From Candidatus Rokuibacteriota bacterium (GTDB lineage: Bacteria > Methylomirabilota > Methylomirabilia > Rokubacteriales > CSP1-6): DNA of 64,000 nucleotides. Location of the stretch: the NCBI GenBank assembly GCA_003220685.1, contig QHTE01000055.1:333008-397007 (forward strand), in the 5' to 3' direction. The notes under the pieces were generated by a model. That model was not told where the DNA came from, did not search any database, and worked only from the letters and a program-made list of their open reading frames with translations. This document shows positions 9,651-18,504 of the stretch, piece after piece; positions within the stretch are counted from its first letter, which is position 1; every line of letters begins with the position of its first letter. Made by a program: the position numbers and the translations under genes.

Positions 9651-11356
9651 GCAGCCCCGTCGCGGCGCCCGCCGCCCGGCGCCCCGCGGTCGCGAGCCGC
9701 CTCGTGCCCGGGCTCGGCGTCGGCGTCGTCTGGCTCTTCCTGCTCGTCTTTCTCGTCTATCCGCTGCTGCGCATCCTCTACGACGCGTTCACCGACGAGG
9801 CCGGACTGGTGACCGTCGCGAACTTCGCCGAGTTCGCGCGCGACCCCTACTACCTGCGCTCGCTCGGGAACTCGCTGGCGCTCGGTCTCGGCACCGTGGC
9901 GGCGACCTCCGTGGTGGGGTTCGCGGTGGCGTTCCTGCTCGTGCGCTACGACTTCGTCGGCCGCAGCCTCTTCGGCTACCTGACCTTGATTCCGATCATC
10001 TCGCCGCCGCTGGTCGGCGTGCTCGGATTCACCTTCATCATGGGGCGCGCCGGGACCGTGAACGTGCTGCTCGAGGACTGGGTGGGGCTCACGCGGCCGG
10101 TGAACTTCGTCTACGGGCTGCACGGCGTGCTGCTCGTGGAGACCCTCCACCTCTTTCCGATGATCACCTTGAACGTCGTCGACGCGCTCGCCAAGATCGA
10201 TCCCGCGCTCGAAGAGGCGGCCGAGAGCGTCGGCGCCCGGCCCTTCACGAAGCTGGTCCGGATCACCCTGCCGCTCACGACCCCGGGCTACGTCGCCGGC
10301 GCGCTTCTCGTCTTCATCTGGACCTTCTCCGACTTCGCCACGCCGCTGGTGCTCGGCGTCCACGACCTGCTCGCGTCGCAGGCCTACCTCAACATCGTCC
10401 AGTTCGTCGACCGGCGGCTCTTCCGCATGGGCATCGTGATCTCGGCGTTGATGGTGGTGCTGGCCGTGCTGTTCCTGGTGGCGGCGCGCCGCTACGTCGC
10501 GATCAAGGACTACTCGTCGCTCTCCTACTCGAAGGTCGCGCGCCGCCGGCTGTCGCCGCTCGGCCAGACCGGCGCCGTCTCGTTCCTGTCGCTCCTGATG
10601 CTCCTGTCGTTCATCCCCTATCTCGGCGTGGCGCTGGCGTCAGTCGGGAAGGGGTGGTCGCTGACGCCGTTTCCGACGCGCTACACGCTCGCCCACTTCG
10701 AGCGCGTCATCGTCGAGACGCCGAAGTACGTCGTGAACAGCTTCCTCTACTCGGGGCTCGCCGTGGTGCTCTGCATCGCGATCGGCGTGCCGATCGCGTG
10801 GATCCTGGCGCGCACGCGCCTGCCCGGGCGGGACACGCTCGACGGGCTCAACACCTTGATCCTGGCGATCCCGGGAACCGCGATCGGCATCGCGTACATC
10901 CGCGCGTTCCACTTCGACCTGCCCCTGGTGGGCCGCGCGCTCACGAGCCTCTGGGTCATCCTGCCGCTCGTGCTCGCCATTCGGCGACTCCCGTACACCG
11001 TGCGCGGCTCGTACGCCTCGCTCCTGCTCGTCCACCGATCGATGGAAGAAGCGGCGGCGAGCGTGGGCGCCCGCGGGCTCCGGTCGTTCGCCGACGTGAC
11101 GCTGCCGCTCATCTGGCGCGGCGTCCTGGTCGGCGCGCTGTTCTCGTTCATGACGTCGCTGCAGGAGGCCTCGGCGGTGCTGTTCCTGTCGCTCGGCGGC
11201 TGGGAGACGATCACCGTCGGGATCTTCTCGTTCTACATCGCCGGCAGCGCCAACGAGGCCGCCGCCCTCGGCGTCATCCTGATCGTCGTCGCCGCGATCA
11301 GCGTGGCCGCGATCAACCGGGTCGCCGGCGCGCGCATGGGCGGCATGTTCGGCTGA
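9647..11356 (+). CDS. ABC transporter, fused two-domain permease (FbpB/ThiP type)
   Basis: A 569-residue membrane protein made of two homologous permease halves of about 270 residues each. Each half has six hydrophobic segments and one EAA loop: EEAAESVGARPFTKL in the first and EEAAASVGARGLRSF in the second. This fused layout is typical of iron(III), thiamine and aminoethylphosphonate importers. The ATG at 9647 overlaps the ATPase stop (ATGA). It is the last gene of the importer, and a promoter candidate follows for atpZ. Confidence 0.82.
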   Translation: MSSPVAAPAARRPAVASRLVPGLGVGVVWLFLLVFLVYPLLRILYDAFTDEAGLVTVANFAEFARDPYYLRSLGNSLALGLGTVAATSVVGFAVAFLLVRYDFVGRSLFGYLTLIPIISPPLVGVLGFTFIMGRAGTVNVLLEDWVGLTRPVNFVYGLHGVLLVETLHLFPMITLNVVDALAKIDPALEEAAESVGARPFTKLVRITLPLTTPGYVAGALLVFIWTFSDFATPLVLGVHDLLASQAYLNIVQFVDRRLFRMGIVISALMVVLAVLFLVAARRYVAIKDYSSLSYSKVARRRLSPLGQTGAVSFLSLLMLLSFIPYLGVALASVGKGWSLTPFPTRYTLAHFERVIVETPKYVVNSFLYSGLAVVLCIAIGVPIAWILARTRLPGRDTLDGLNTLILAIPGTAIGIAYIRAFHFDLPLVGRALTSLWVILPLVLAIRRLPYTVRGSYASLLLVHRSMEEAAASVGARGLRSFADVTLPLIWRGVLVGALFSFMTSLQEASAVLFLSLGGWETITVGIFSFYIAGSANEAAALGVILIVVAAISVAAINRVAGARMGGMFG

Positions 11357-11421
11357 GGTTGTGCCGAACTGACGCCGGCCCTTCGGCCCTCGCTCCAGCG
11401 AAATCAGCCACTTCCGATCGC

Positions 11422-11450
11422 TTGTTCGCCCGGAGTCAATGTGCTAGTGT
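11422..11450 (+). promoter_or_regulatory. Promoter candidate for atpZ-I-B-E
   Basis: TTGTTC (11422-11427), a 17-base spacer and TAGTGT (11445-11450) preceded by an extended -10 TG (TGCTAGTGT). It ends ten bases before the atpZ ATG, so the leader would be very short. The nonamer resembles those before ugpB and trxA. Confidence 0.45.
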
Positions 11451-11460
11451 CCTTCTTCAC

Positions 11461-11697
11461 ATGGCGCCGTCCGGGGATCAGGGAACCTGGAAAGCGCTCG
11501 GGGAGCTCTCCTCGATCGGGCTCGCGCTGGTGGTCGCGACGGTGATCGGGCTCGTCGGGGGCTACTACGCGGACCGCTTGCTGGGAACGTCGCCCTGGCT
11601 CTTGCTGCTCGGGCTGGCACTCGGGATCGCGGCGGGATTCGTCAACCTCTTTCGATCGGTGAACCGCGCCGACCGGGAGCTCGATGACACCAAGTGA
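11461..11697 (+). CDS. atpZ: AtpZ/AtpI family F0F1-ATPase assembly membrane protein
   Basis: A 78-residue protein with two hydrophobic helices (residues 17-37 and 43-65) and the AtpZ-type GGYYADRLLGTSPWLLLLG hairpin. Members of this family are small membrane proteins encoded at the head of ATP synthase operons; roles in c-ring assembly or divalent-cation transport have been proposed. The ATG at 11461 follows the promoter candidate directly. The gene overlaps the next one by 14 bases. There is no enzymatic motif, and the assignment rests on size, topology and position. Confidence 0.8.
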   Translation: MAPSGDQGTWKALGELSSIGLALVVATVIGLVGGYYADRLLGTSPWLLLLGLALGIAAGFVNLFRSVNRADRELDDTK

Positions 11698-12049
11698 GTT
11701 GACGACGCGGGTGACGCTCGACACGTGCGTCGCCGTGGGCGCGCTCGCCGCGCTCGGCTGGTGGCTCGCGGGCGCGTCGATCGGCCTGGGTGTGCTGGCG
11801 GGCGGCGCCCTCGCGGTCGTCAACTTCCGCTGGCTCGTCGCGCGCGCGGCCATCGCGAGCGCCGCCGGCGGTCGGTCGGCCGCCGCGTGGGTGCTCGGCG
11901 CCGGGCTCCGGTTCACCGCGTGCGCCGTTACGTGCGGAATCCTCCTCGCCTACGGCTGGGCGCATCCGGTCGCGCTCGTGGCCGGATTCACCGTGTTGCC
12001 CTGCGATGTGATCGCGCGCGGCCTCGCGTCGGCGCGCGCGGAGCGCTGA
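11684..12049 (+). CDS. atpI: ATP synthase subunit I-like protein
   Basis: A 121-residue, four-helix hydrophobic protein located between atpZ and atpB, the place of ATP synthase subunit I. Helices run about 12-30, 33-55, 66-86 and 90-108, and the motif GALAVVNFRWLVARA between helices 2 and 3 is typical of the family. The ATG at 11684 lies inside the end of atpZ. It probably assists c-ring assembly. It ends three bases before atpB. Confidence 0.72.
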   Translation: MTPSELTTRVTLDTCVAVGALAALGWWLAGASIGLGVLAGGALAVVNFRWLVARAAIASAAGGRSAAAWVLGAGLRFTACAVTCGILLAYGWAHPVALVAGFTVLPCDVIARGLASARAER

Positions 12050-12052
12050 TCG

Positions 12053-12829
12053 ATGGAAGCGATCGAGCACCCTCCGATCTTTCGGCTGCCGGGCATCCCG
12101 GACCACGTGACGTACACCTGGCTCGTCATGGTGATCCTGGCGGCGCTGACGTTCGTCGCGTCGCGGAATCTCCAGCTGGTGCCGCGCGGCCTGCAGAACT
12201 TCCTGGAGGTCCTGCTCGAGCAGTTCCAGCAGATGATCGACGACGTGATGGGCCCCGAAGGGCGGCGTTATCTGCCGCTGATCGCGACCCTCGGGCTGTT
12301 CATTCTCACCGGCAACCTCATGGGGCTGGTGCCGGGCCTGGCCGGCGTGACGAGCAACCTCAACACGAACGCCGCGTGCGCGCTCGTCGTGTTCGTGGCC
12401 TACCACTGGATCGGCGCGCGCAAGCAGGGGCTCGTGCCCTACCTGAAGCATTTCGCCGGCCCCGTTCCACTGGCGCTCAAGCCCCTGATGTTCGTGATCG
12501 AGATCATCAGCCACCTCGCGCGCCCGCTCTCGCTCACCCTGCGACTCTTCGGCAACATGGTCGGCGGCCACATCCTGCTCGCGGTGATCTTCCTCCTGAT
12601 GGGCCTGGACGGCCTGATCGGATGGGCGCTGTCGGGCAGCGTGCCGGGCGCGATCATCGGCGGGATCGGCGGCATCGTCACGATCGCCTTCACGGTGGGC
12701 TTTCTCTACCCGCTGAAGATTCTGGTGGCCTTTCTGCAGGCGTTCATCTTCGTGATGCTGACGATGCTCTACATCTCCGGCGCGATCGAAGAAGCCGAGC
12801 ATTCCGAACAGCATTCCGGGCACCACTAG
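12053..12829 (+). CDS. atpB: ATP synthase F0 subunit a
   Basis: A 258-residue integral membrane stator subunit that forms the ion half-channels facing the c-ring. The essential arginine sits in LTLRLFGNMVGGH (Arg164), followed by the conserved Gly/His-rich helix, and the last helix carries FLQAFIFVMLTMLYI. Length and topology are normal. The start is three bases after atpI. Only F0 components are encoded here; subunits b, delta, alpha, gamma, beta and epsilon are not in the window. Confidence 0.93.
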   Translation: MEAIEHPPIFRLPGIPDHVTYTWLVMVILAALTFVASRNLQLVPRGLQNFLEVLLEQFQQMIDDVMGPEGRRYLPLIATLGLFILTGNLMGLVPGLAGVTSNLNTNAACALVVFVAYHWIGARKQGLVPYLKHFAGPVPLALKPLMFVIEIISHLARPLSLTLRLFGNMVGGHILLAVIFLLMGLDGLIGWALSGSVPGAIIGGIGGIVTIAFTVGFLYPLKILVAFLQAFIFVMLTMLYISGAIEEAEHSEQHSGHH

Positions 12830-12856
12830 CAGATCACTCGCATAGAGGAGGGAGTC

Positions 12857-13183
12857 GTGCGACGTTCACTGATTCTGGGTGGGTTGGCGGTTCTGGCGTT
12901 TCCGACCGCGGCGCTGGCGGCCGAGGGCGGCACGGGCGGCTGGATCGCTCCGTTCGCGGTGATCGCGGCCGGCATCGGCATGGCGATCGCGGCAGGGTTG
13001 TGCGGGCTCGGGCAGGGCAGGGCGGTCGCGTCGGCCGTCGACGCGATGGCCCGGCAGCCGGGGGCCGCGGCGCGGATTCAGACCGCGATGATCATCGGTC
13101 TGGCGCTCATCGAGTCCCTCGCGATCTATACGCTCGTCATCGCGTTGATCCTCCTGTTCGTGAAGGGTATCAACTTCGCGTGA
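12857..13183 (+). CDS. atpE: ATP synthase F0 subunit c
   Basis: A 108-residue rotor-ring subunit. The first 20 or so residues look like a cleavable or extra hydrophobic N terminus ending AALAAEG, followed by the usual two-helix hairpin. Helix 1 carries GLGQGRAV (Gln53), the polar loop has ARQPGA, and helix 2 has the ion-binding Glu86 in [16 protein letters not shown] 12857 is preceded by GAGGAGGG. Gln53, Glu86, Ser87 and Tyr91 resemble sodium-type rings, but the usual Thr after the Ser is Leu, so the coupling ion is not decided. Confidence 0.92.
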   Translation: MRRSLILGGLAVLAFPTAALAAEGGTGGWIAPFAVIAAGIGMAIAAGLCGLGQGRAVASAVDAMARQPGAAARIQTAMIIGLALIESLAIYTLVIALILLFVKGINFA

Positions 13184-13206
13184 CGATCAGCGCATAGCGG
13201 AGGACC

Positions 13207-13239
13207 GGCGCGCCGCACGCCTCCCGCGCGCGGCGCGCC
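13207..13239. repeat. GC inverted repeat before rex
   Basis: Two copies of GGCGCGCC (13207-13214 and 13232-13239) can pair as an 8-bp stem with a 17-base loop. It lies between atpE and rex, five bases from the rex ATG, with no T-run. It could be a weak terminator or a hairpin limiting rex translation; function unknown. Confidence 0.35.
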
Positions 13240-13244
13240 GCTCG

Positions 13245-13895
13245 ATGAAGCCACGTCCGAACGCCCGCCTGCCGAAGATCCCCGAGATGACGATCCGTCG
13301 TCTCTCGGTCTACACCCGATGCCTGCTGCAGCTCGAGGAAGACGGCGTCAAGACCGTGTCCTCGCAGGAGTTGGCGGACCGCTTCAACCTCAATTCGGCG
13401 CAGGTCCGCAAGGACCTCGCCTATTTTGGCGAGTTCGGTGTTCGCGGCATCGGCTACTACGTCTCGGGCTTGAAGGCCGAGCTCCAGCGGATCCTCGGCC
13501 TCGACCGCGAGTGGCCGGTGGCGCTCGTCGGGTTCGGCAATCTCGGCTCGGCGCTGTTCCACTACCGGGGCTTCGCCCGGCAGGGGTTCCGGATCGCGGC
13601 GATCTTCGACGAGGATCCGTCGAAGGTGGCGTCCGAGGTCGAGTCGACGCCGATCTTCGCGAGCCGTGACCTCGGCCGCGAGGTGAAGGCGCGGGGCATC
13701 CAGATCGCGATCGTCGCGGTGCCCACCGAGGCGGCGCAGTCGGTCGCGGACCAGCTGGTCGCGGCCGGTATCAAAGCGATCCTCAACTTCGCACCCGCCC
13801 GCATCAAGGTCCCCCGCGACATCCGTCTCAAGAACGTCGACCTCTCGATTGAGCTCGAGACCCTCTCGTTCTATCTCGCCAAGACCTCCCGCTAG
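13245..13895 (+). CDS. rex: Redox-sensing transcriptional repressor Rex
   Basis: A 216-residue Rex repressor, which binds DNA when the NADH/NAD+ ratio is low and releases it when NADH binds. An N-terminal winged helix-turn-helix (residues 1-85) includes TRCLLQLEEDGVKTVSSQEL and NLNSAQVRKDLAYFGEFG. A Rossmann domain follows with GFGNLGSALF near residues 94-103. The C-terminal swapped helix ends SFYLAKTSR. It sits directly downstream of the F0 genes; respiratory and fermentation genes are its usual targets, but I found no clear Rex operator in the window. Confidence 0.93.
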   Translation: MKPRPNARLPKIPEMTIRRLSVYTRCLLQLEEDGVKTVSSQELADRFNLNSAQVRKDLAYFGEFGVRGIGYYVSGLKAELQRILGLDREWPVALVGFGNLGSALFHYRGFARQGFRIAAIFDEDPSKVASEVESTPIFASRDLGREVKARGIQIAIVAVPTEAAQSVADQLVAAGIKAILNFAPARIKVPRDIRLKNVDLSIELETLSFYLAKTSR

Positions 13896-14063
13896 CCTCT
13901 CGGCGTCCAACGCGCCGGCGGGTGGGAGCGGTTTGGCTCGGGGGTGGGGCCCACGCGCCCACGCGCCGCGCGCCGCGTCGTCGCCGGGACCCCTGCCCCG
14001 CCTCGCCGCTCCACTCGCCAGTCCGCCGCCAGCGCCGTGGTACCGTAAAGCGTTCGGTTCGAG

Positions 14064-17000
14064 ATGCTGACAGAGTGGCCGGCATTCGAAGCGCTGGCGA
14101 AATCGTTCGCCGAGGGAGAAGTCTGCCTCCGCGTCGCCGGCCTCACCGGCTCGGCCCGCGCCCTGGCGGTCGCCGAGCTCCTCCAGGTCCATCCGCGCCC
14201 CGCGCTCGTCGTGGTCGCCGGTCTGGCCGAAGCTCACCGCTGGACCCAGGACCTCAAGTTCTTCGGCGCAACCGTCCTCGAGTTTCCTCCGCCGGAGCCT
14301 CGACTCTGGCGCGGCGGCCATCACCGCGAAGCGGACGCCGAGCGCGCGGTGATCGCGCGGCGGCTGACGGTGGCCGACCCGGTCACAGTGGTGACGACGC
14401 CGGCCGCGCTGGGCGCTCCGCTGTGGAGTCGCGAGGAGTTCGCGGCGCGCACGCTCCGCCTCGCGACCGGCGACAGCCTCGATCGCGAGCTCTTGCTCGA
14501 GGCGTTGGAGCGCTGCGGCTACGAGAGGGTCGAGACGGTCGTGAGCGTGGGCCAGTGGAGCTTGCGCGGCGGCATCGTCGACGTCTTCTCGCCGAGCCAG
14601 GCCGGCCCGGCGCGGCTCGAGTTCCTGGGCGACGACATCGAATCGATCCGCCTGTTCGATCCGACGTCCCAGCGCTCGGTCGGGAAGCTCGACGAGCTGC
14701 TCGTGCTGCCGCTGCCGCCCGAGGACGGCGCTCCCGAGCCCGCAGCGCGGCTCCTCGACTACCTGCCGCCGGCGGCACCGGTCCTGGTCGACCTGCCGAA
14801 GCTTCTGGACGAGCCGACGGACGAAACCGTTGCGGACCCGCCGCTCCGCGAGCGCCTCGCGGGCCGCCAGATCGTCGAGCTGAGCCTGGTCGCCGGCACG
14901 TCGAGCGCCGCGGCCGGCGCGGGGCCCGGGACCGAGATCGTGCTCGAGACACAGGAGGTTCCGCGCTTCACCGGCCGCTTCAACCAGCTCACCGCGGAGA
15001 TCGCGCGCTGGCGCGCGGAGGGATTTCGTGTCCGCGTGACCGCAGCCGACGAGCGCCAGGCGGAGCACCTGCGCCAGATCCTCCGCGAGCACCAGGTCGA
15101 AGCCGTCCTGGCGACGTCGCTCGAGGGACCGGATGCGCTGACGGTCGTCGTCGGCGAGTGCGCCACCGGGTTCGCGATCCCCGCTCTGGGCGTCATCGTG
15201 CTGACCGAGGGCGAAGTCTTCGGCGCCCGGCGTCGATCGCTGCGCCGGCCCAAGTACCAGCGCGGCGCCGCGCTCACGGCGTTCACCGATCTGGCCGCCG
15301 GCGACATCATCGTCCACGAGGACCACGGGCTCGGCCGCTATCTGGGGCTTCGGACGATGAAGGTCGGCGACCGCGAGAGCGACTTCCTGCTGCTCGAGTA
15401 CGCCGAGGGCAACCGGCTCTACCTGCCCGTCGAGCGGCTCGAGCTCATCTCGAAATATCTGGGCGGCGACGCGGGCGCCGCCCGGCTCGACCGGCTCGGC
15501 GGCGCGTCCTGGCAGCGCGTGAAGGAGTCGGTCCGCGCCGCGTTGCGCGAGATGGCCGAGGGACTGCTTCGCCTCTACGCGCAGCGCGCCGTCACCGAGG
15601 GCCACGCGTTCGCGGCGGACACGCCGTGGCAGCGCGAGTTCGAGGCGGCGTTCCGGTTCGAGGAGACGGCGGATCAGCTCAAGGCGATCGAGGACACCAA
15701 GCGCGACATGGAGGCGGGCCGCCCGATGGACCGCCTCGTGGCCGGCGACGTCGGCTACGGCAAGACCGAGGTCGCGCTGCGCGCGGCGTTCAAGGCGGTC
15801 GGCGACGGCATGCAGGTCGCCGTGCTCGTGCCGACGACCGTGCTGGCCCAGCAGCACTGGGCCACGTTCGCCGATCGGTTCGCGCCGTTCCCGGCGAAAG
15901 TGGAGCTCCTGTCCCGCTTCCGTTCGCCCAAGGAGCAGAAGGCGATCGTCGAGGGGCTGCGCCGGGGCACCGTCGACGTCGTGATCGGCACCCACCGCCT
16001 CCTGTCGAAGGACGTCGCGTTCAAGAATCTCGGGCTCATGGTCATCGACGAGGAGCACCGGTTCGGCGTCGCGCACAAGGAGCGCATGAAGCAGCTGCGC
16101 GCCTCCGTGGACGTGCTCGCGCTCACCGCGACGCCGATTCCCCGGACGCTTTACATGTCGCTCTCCGGCGTGCGGGATATGTCGGTGATCGAGACCGCGC
16201 CGCTCGATCGGCTGCCGGTCGAGACCGTCATCCGCCGCTTTAGCCGCGGCGTCATCAACGAGGCGCTCGAGCGCGAGCTCGCGCGGGGAGGCCAGGTCTT
16301 CTTCGTTCACAACCGCGTCCAGTCGCTGCCGTCGATGGCGAAGCTCGTCCAGGAGCTGGTGCCGGACGCGCGCGTCATCATGGGCCACGGCCAGATGAAG
16401 GAGCGCGAGCTTGAAGCGACCATGGTGAAGTTCGTCACGGGTCAGGCCGACGTCCTCGTCTCCACCGCCATCGTCGAGTCCGGGCTGGACATCCCGGCGT
16501 CCAACACGATCATCATCAACCGCGCCGACCGGTTCGGGCTCGCGCAGCTCTACCAGCTCCGGGGCCGTGTCGGGCGCGAGCGGCAGCAGGCCTACGCCTA
16601 TCTGCTCGTTCCGGCCGACGGTCGGGTCGACGAGCAGGCGCAGCGGCGGCTTCGCGCACTGCAGGAATTGACCGAGCTCGGCTCGGGATTCAAGCTCGCG
16701 ATGCGCGATCTCGAGATCCGGGGCGCCGGGAACCTCCTGGGGGCCCAGCAGCACGGCCACATCGCCGCCGTCGGCTACGATCTTTATTCGAAGCTCCTGG
16801 CCGAGGCTGTGCGAGAATTGGCCGGCGGTCCGACCGCCGCTACGGTCGATCCAGTCATCAGCGTGGCCGTAGAAGGGTTCTTGCCAGAGGAATATGTACC
16901 CGAGGTCAATCAGCGACTCGCGTTGTACAAACGCCTCGCGGGGGCGACCAGCGACGCGGAGGTTGCCGATCTGCGCGCCGAGCTGGCCGACCGGTTCGGC

Positions 17001-17285
17001 CCCTTGCCCGCCGCGGCCGAACAGCTCCTGGACATCGTGCGCATCCGCGTGGCGGCCCGCGCCGTGGGCATCGAGAAGATCGAGGCAGGCGACGGCAAGG
17101 CGCTGGTCACGTTCTCCCCGGTCACCCCGCTGGACCCGGAGCACCTCGTGCGCGTCATCCAGAAGAGCCGTGGGCGGTTCAAGATGAAGCGCGAGTTCAC
17201 GCTCGAGGCCACGATCCTGAGGGGCGACTGGTCCCGCGTCCGCGACTCCCTGCTCGGTATGCTCGCCGATCTGGGCCGTTCGTGA
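14064..17285 (+). CDS. mfd: Transcription-repair coupling factor Mfd
   Basis: A 1073-residue SF2 translocase that removes RNA polymerase stalled at lesions and recruits UvrA. In order: UvrB-like domains 1-2 (about 1-330), the RNA polymerase interaction domain (DIIVHEDHGLGRYLG near 415-430), the RecG-like motor with Walker A GDVGYGKTE (about 561-569), the DEEH box (about 662-665), LTATPIPRTLYMS, and helicase C motifs ESGLDIPASNTIIIN and QLRGRVGR, then the C-terminal TRCF domain. ATG 14064 is preceded by 168 GC-rich bases with no gene. The stop overlaps the GTG of the next gene, an mfd-surA pairing also found in other Gram-negatives. Confidence 0.96.
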   Translation: MLTEWPAFEALAKSFAEGEVCLRVAGLTGSARALAVAELLQVHPRPALVVVAGLAEAHRWTQDLKFFGATVLEFPPPEPRLWRGGHHREADAERAVIARRLTVADPVTVVTTPAALGAPLWSREEFAARTLRLATGDSLDRELLLEALERCGYERVETVVSVGQWSLRGGIVDVFSPSQAGPARLEFLGDDIESIRLFDPTSQRSVGKLDELLVLPLPPEDGAPEPAARLLDYLPPAAPVLVDLPKLLDEPTDETVADPPLRERLAGRQIVELSLVAGTSSAAAGAGPGTEIVLETQEVPRFTGRFNQLTAEIARWRAEGFRVRVTAADERQAEHLRQILREHQVEAVLATSLEGPDALTVVVGECATGFAIPALGVIVLTEGEVFGARRRSLRRPKYQRGAALTAFTDLAAGDIIVHEDHGLGRYLGLRTMKVGDRESDFLLLEYAEGNRLYLPVERLELISKYLGGDAGAARLDRLGGASWQRVKESVRAALREMAEGLLRLYAQRAVTEGHAFAADTPWQREFEAAFRFEETADQLKAIEDTKRDMEAGRPMDRLVAGDVGYGKTEVALRAAFKAVGDGMQVAVLVPTTVLAQQHWATFADRFAPFPAKVELLSRFRSPKEQKAIVEGLRRGTVDVVIGTHRLLSKDVAFKNLGLMVIDEEHRFGVAHKERMKQLRASVDVLALTATPIPRTLYMSLSGVRDMSVIETAPLDRLPVETVIRRFSRGVINEALERELARGGQVFFVHNRVQSLPSMAKLVQELVPDARVIMGHGQMKERELEATMVKFVTGQADVLVSTAIVESGLDIPASNTIIINRADRFGLAQLYQLRGRVGRERQQAYAYLLVPADGRVDEQAQRRLRALQELTELGSGFKLAMRDLEIRGAGNLLGAQQHGHIAAVGYDLYSKLLAEAVRELAGGPTAATVDPVISVAVEGFLPEEYVPEVNQRLALYKRLAGATSDAEVADLRAELADRFGPLPAAAEQLLDIVRIRVAARAVGIEKIEAGDGKALVTFSPVTPLDPEHLVRVIQKSRGRFKMKREFTLEATILRGDWSRVRDSLLGMLADLGRS

Positions 17286-18370
17286 TCTGGCGGTTCCTTG
17301 GGCCGTCGCTCCTGATCCTGGCCTTCGCCGGGTGCTCCATGCCTCAATGGATGCCGCTCGTCGGCGAGCAGCAGATCGTGAAGGACGAGCCGCCGAAGGC
17401 CGCCCCGCCGACGTCCACCGTGCCGGTGCGCCTGAGCTCCGCGGGGCAGAAGCCGTCGCCGCCCGACGAGCGGGTGACCGACCGCGTATTGGCCATCGTC
17501 AACAACGACGCGATCACGCTCTCCGAGATCCAGGAGGCGATCGCGGTCTACAAGTACGAGAACCGCGATCGGGCGTCGGAGAGCTCCGACCAGCTCGTAC
17601 AGCAGTTCCTCACCCGGATGATCGACAGCCGGCTCCAGGTCCAGGAAGCCGAGCGCGAAAAGATCGTCATCGAAGAGAGAGAGATCGACGAGGAGCTGGC
17701 CGACCGCATCACGAAGATGAACATGAAGAGCAAGGAGGAGTTCGAGGCGGCCCTGAAGGCGCAAGGCATCCCGATAGCGGCGATCCGCAAGCGGGTCGCC
17801 GACGAGCTCCGGCGCAGCCGGATCGTGAGCCGGAAGGTGCGGCTGCGCGTGTCGGTGACGGAAGAGGAAGTCACGCAATACCTCGAGGCCAATCGACCGA
17901 AGCTCGAGACCGGTCTCGCGTACCACGCGCGCCACATCCTGATCCTGCCCGAGACCGGCGCGGAGGATGCGGCGTGGGAGAATGCGCGCATCCGGGCCGA
18001 GCTCATTCGGAGCCAGCTCCTCGAGGGCGCCGACTTCGCCGAGTTCGCGAAGCAGTACTCCCGGGACGCCAGCGCGCGGGACGGAGGCGACCTCGGAACG
18101 CTCAAGCGCGGCGAGCTCGCCCAGGACATCGAGACGCAGATCCTCAGCCTGGCGCCGGGAAAGATCTCGTCGCCGTACCGCTCCCCGCTCGGCTATCACA
18201 TCTTCCGACTCGAGTCGAAGGAGACGCTCGAGGGTGAGGGGCTCGGCCGGGTGCGGACCCAGATCCGCGAGATCCTCTTCCGCGAGAAGTTCGACACCCG
18301 GCTCGACGCGTGGCTCAAGGAGATCAAGCAGCGCGCCGTCATCGACGTACGCCTGGAGGGACAGCTTTGA
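17282..18370 (+). CDS. surA: SurA-like periplasmic peptidyl-prolyl isomerase lipoprotein
   Basis: A 362-residue outer-membrane-protein chaperone candidate. The N terminus is a lipoprotein signal with Cys18 (ILAFAGC), so unlike E. coli SurA it may be membrane-anchored. A SurA N-domain (about 68-190, DRVLAIVNNDAITLSEIQ) is followed by one parvulin domain (YHARHILI through GDLGTLKRGEL and SPLGYHIFRLE) and a C-terminal helix. E. coli SurA has two parvulin domains; this one has a single copy. GTG 17282 overlaps the mfd stop. An export and folding role is inferred from the domains. Confidence 0.85.
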   Translation: MIWRFLGPSLLILAFAGCSMPQWMPLVGEQQIVKDEPPKAAPPTSTVPVRLSSAGQKPSPPDERVTDRVLAIVNNDAITLSEIQEAIAVYKYENRDRASESSDQLVQQFLTRMIDSRLQVQEAEREKIVIEEREIDEELADRITKMNMKSKEEFEAALKAQGIPIAAIRKRVADELRRSRIVSRKVRLRVSVTEEEVTQYLEANRPKLETGLAYHARHILILPETGAEDAAWENARIRAELIRSQLLEGADFAEFAKQYSRDASARDGGDLGTLKRGELAQDIETQILSLAPGKISSPYRSPLGYHIFRLESKETLEGEGLGRVRTQIREILFREKFDTRLDAWLKEIKQRAVIDVRLEGQL

Positions 18371-18376
18371 AAAGTA

Positions 18377-18405
18377 TTGACAATCTCGCCTTAAAATGGC
18401 AGGAT
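18377..18405 (+). promoter_or_regulatory. Promoter candidate for rho
   Basis: A perfect -35 TTGACA (18377-18382), a 17-base spacer and a poor -10 CAGGAT (18400-18405), in an AT-richer stretch just after the surA stop. The transcript would carry a leader of roughly 90 bases before rho, long enough for Rho autoregulation as known in other bacteria; that regulation is inference. Confidence 0.45.
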
Positions 18406-18504
18406 TAATTCTGCGTTAGCTTTCCAACCCCGCAGAAAACCTAGGGAAACAGGCTAACCTATTCACTTCATGCGGCGCCGAGTCGCCGCGCCCGGAGCCC
18501 TTTG

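Noticed and set aside
13170..17144. Minus-strand open frame of 1324 codons opposite rex and mfd
   Set aside because: It is Arg/His/Asp-rich shadow sequence in a high-GC genome; mfd and rex on the plus strand have complete family motifs.
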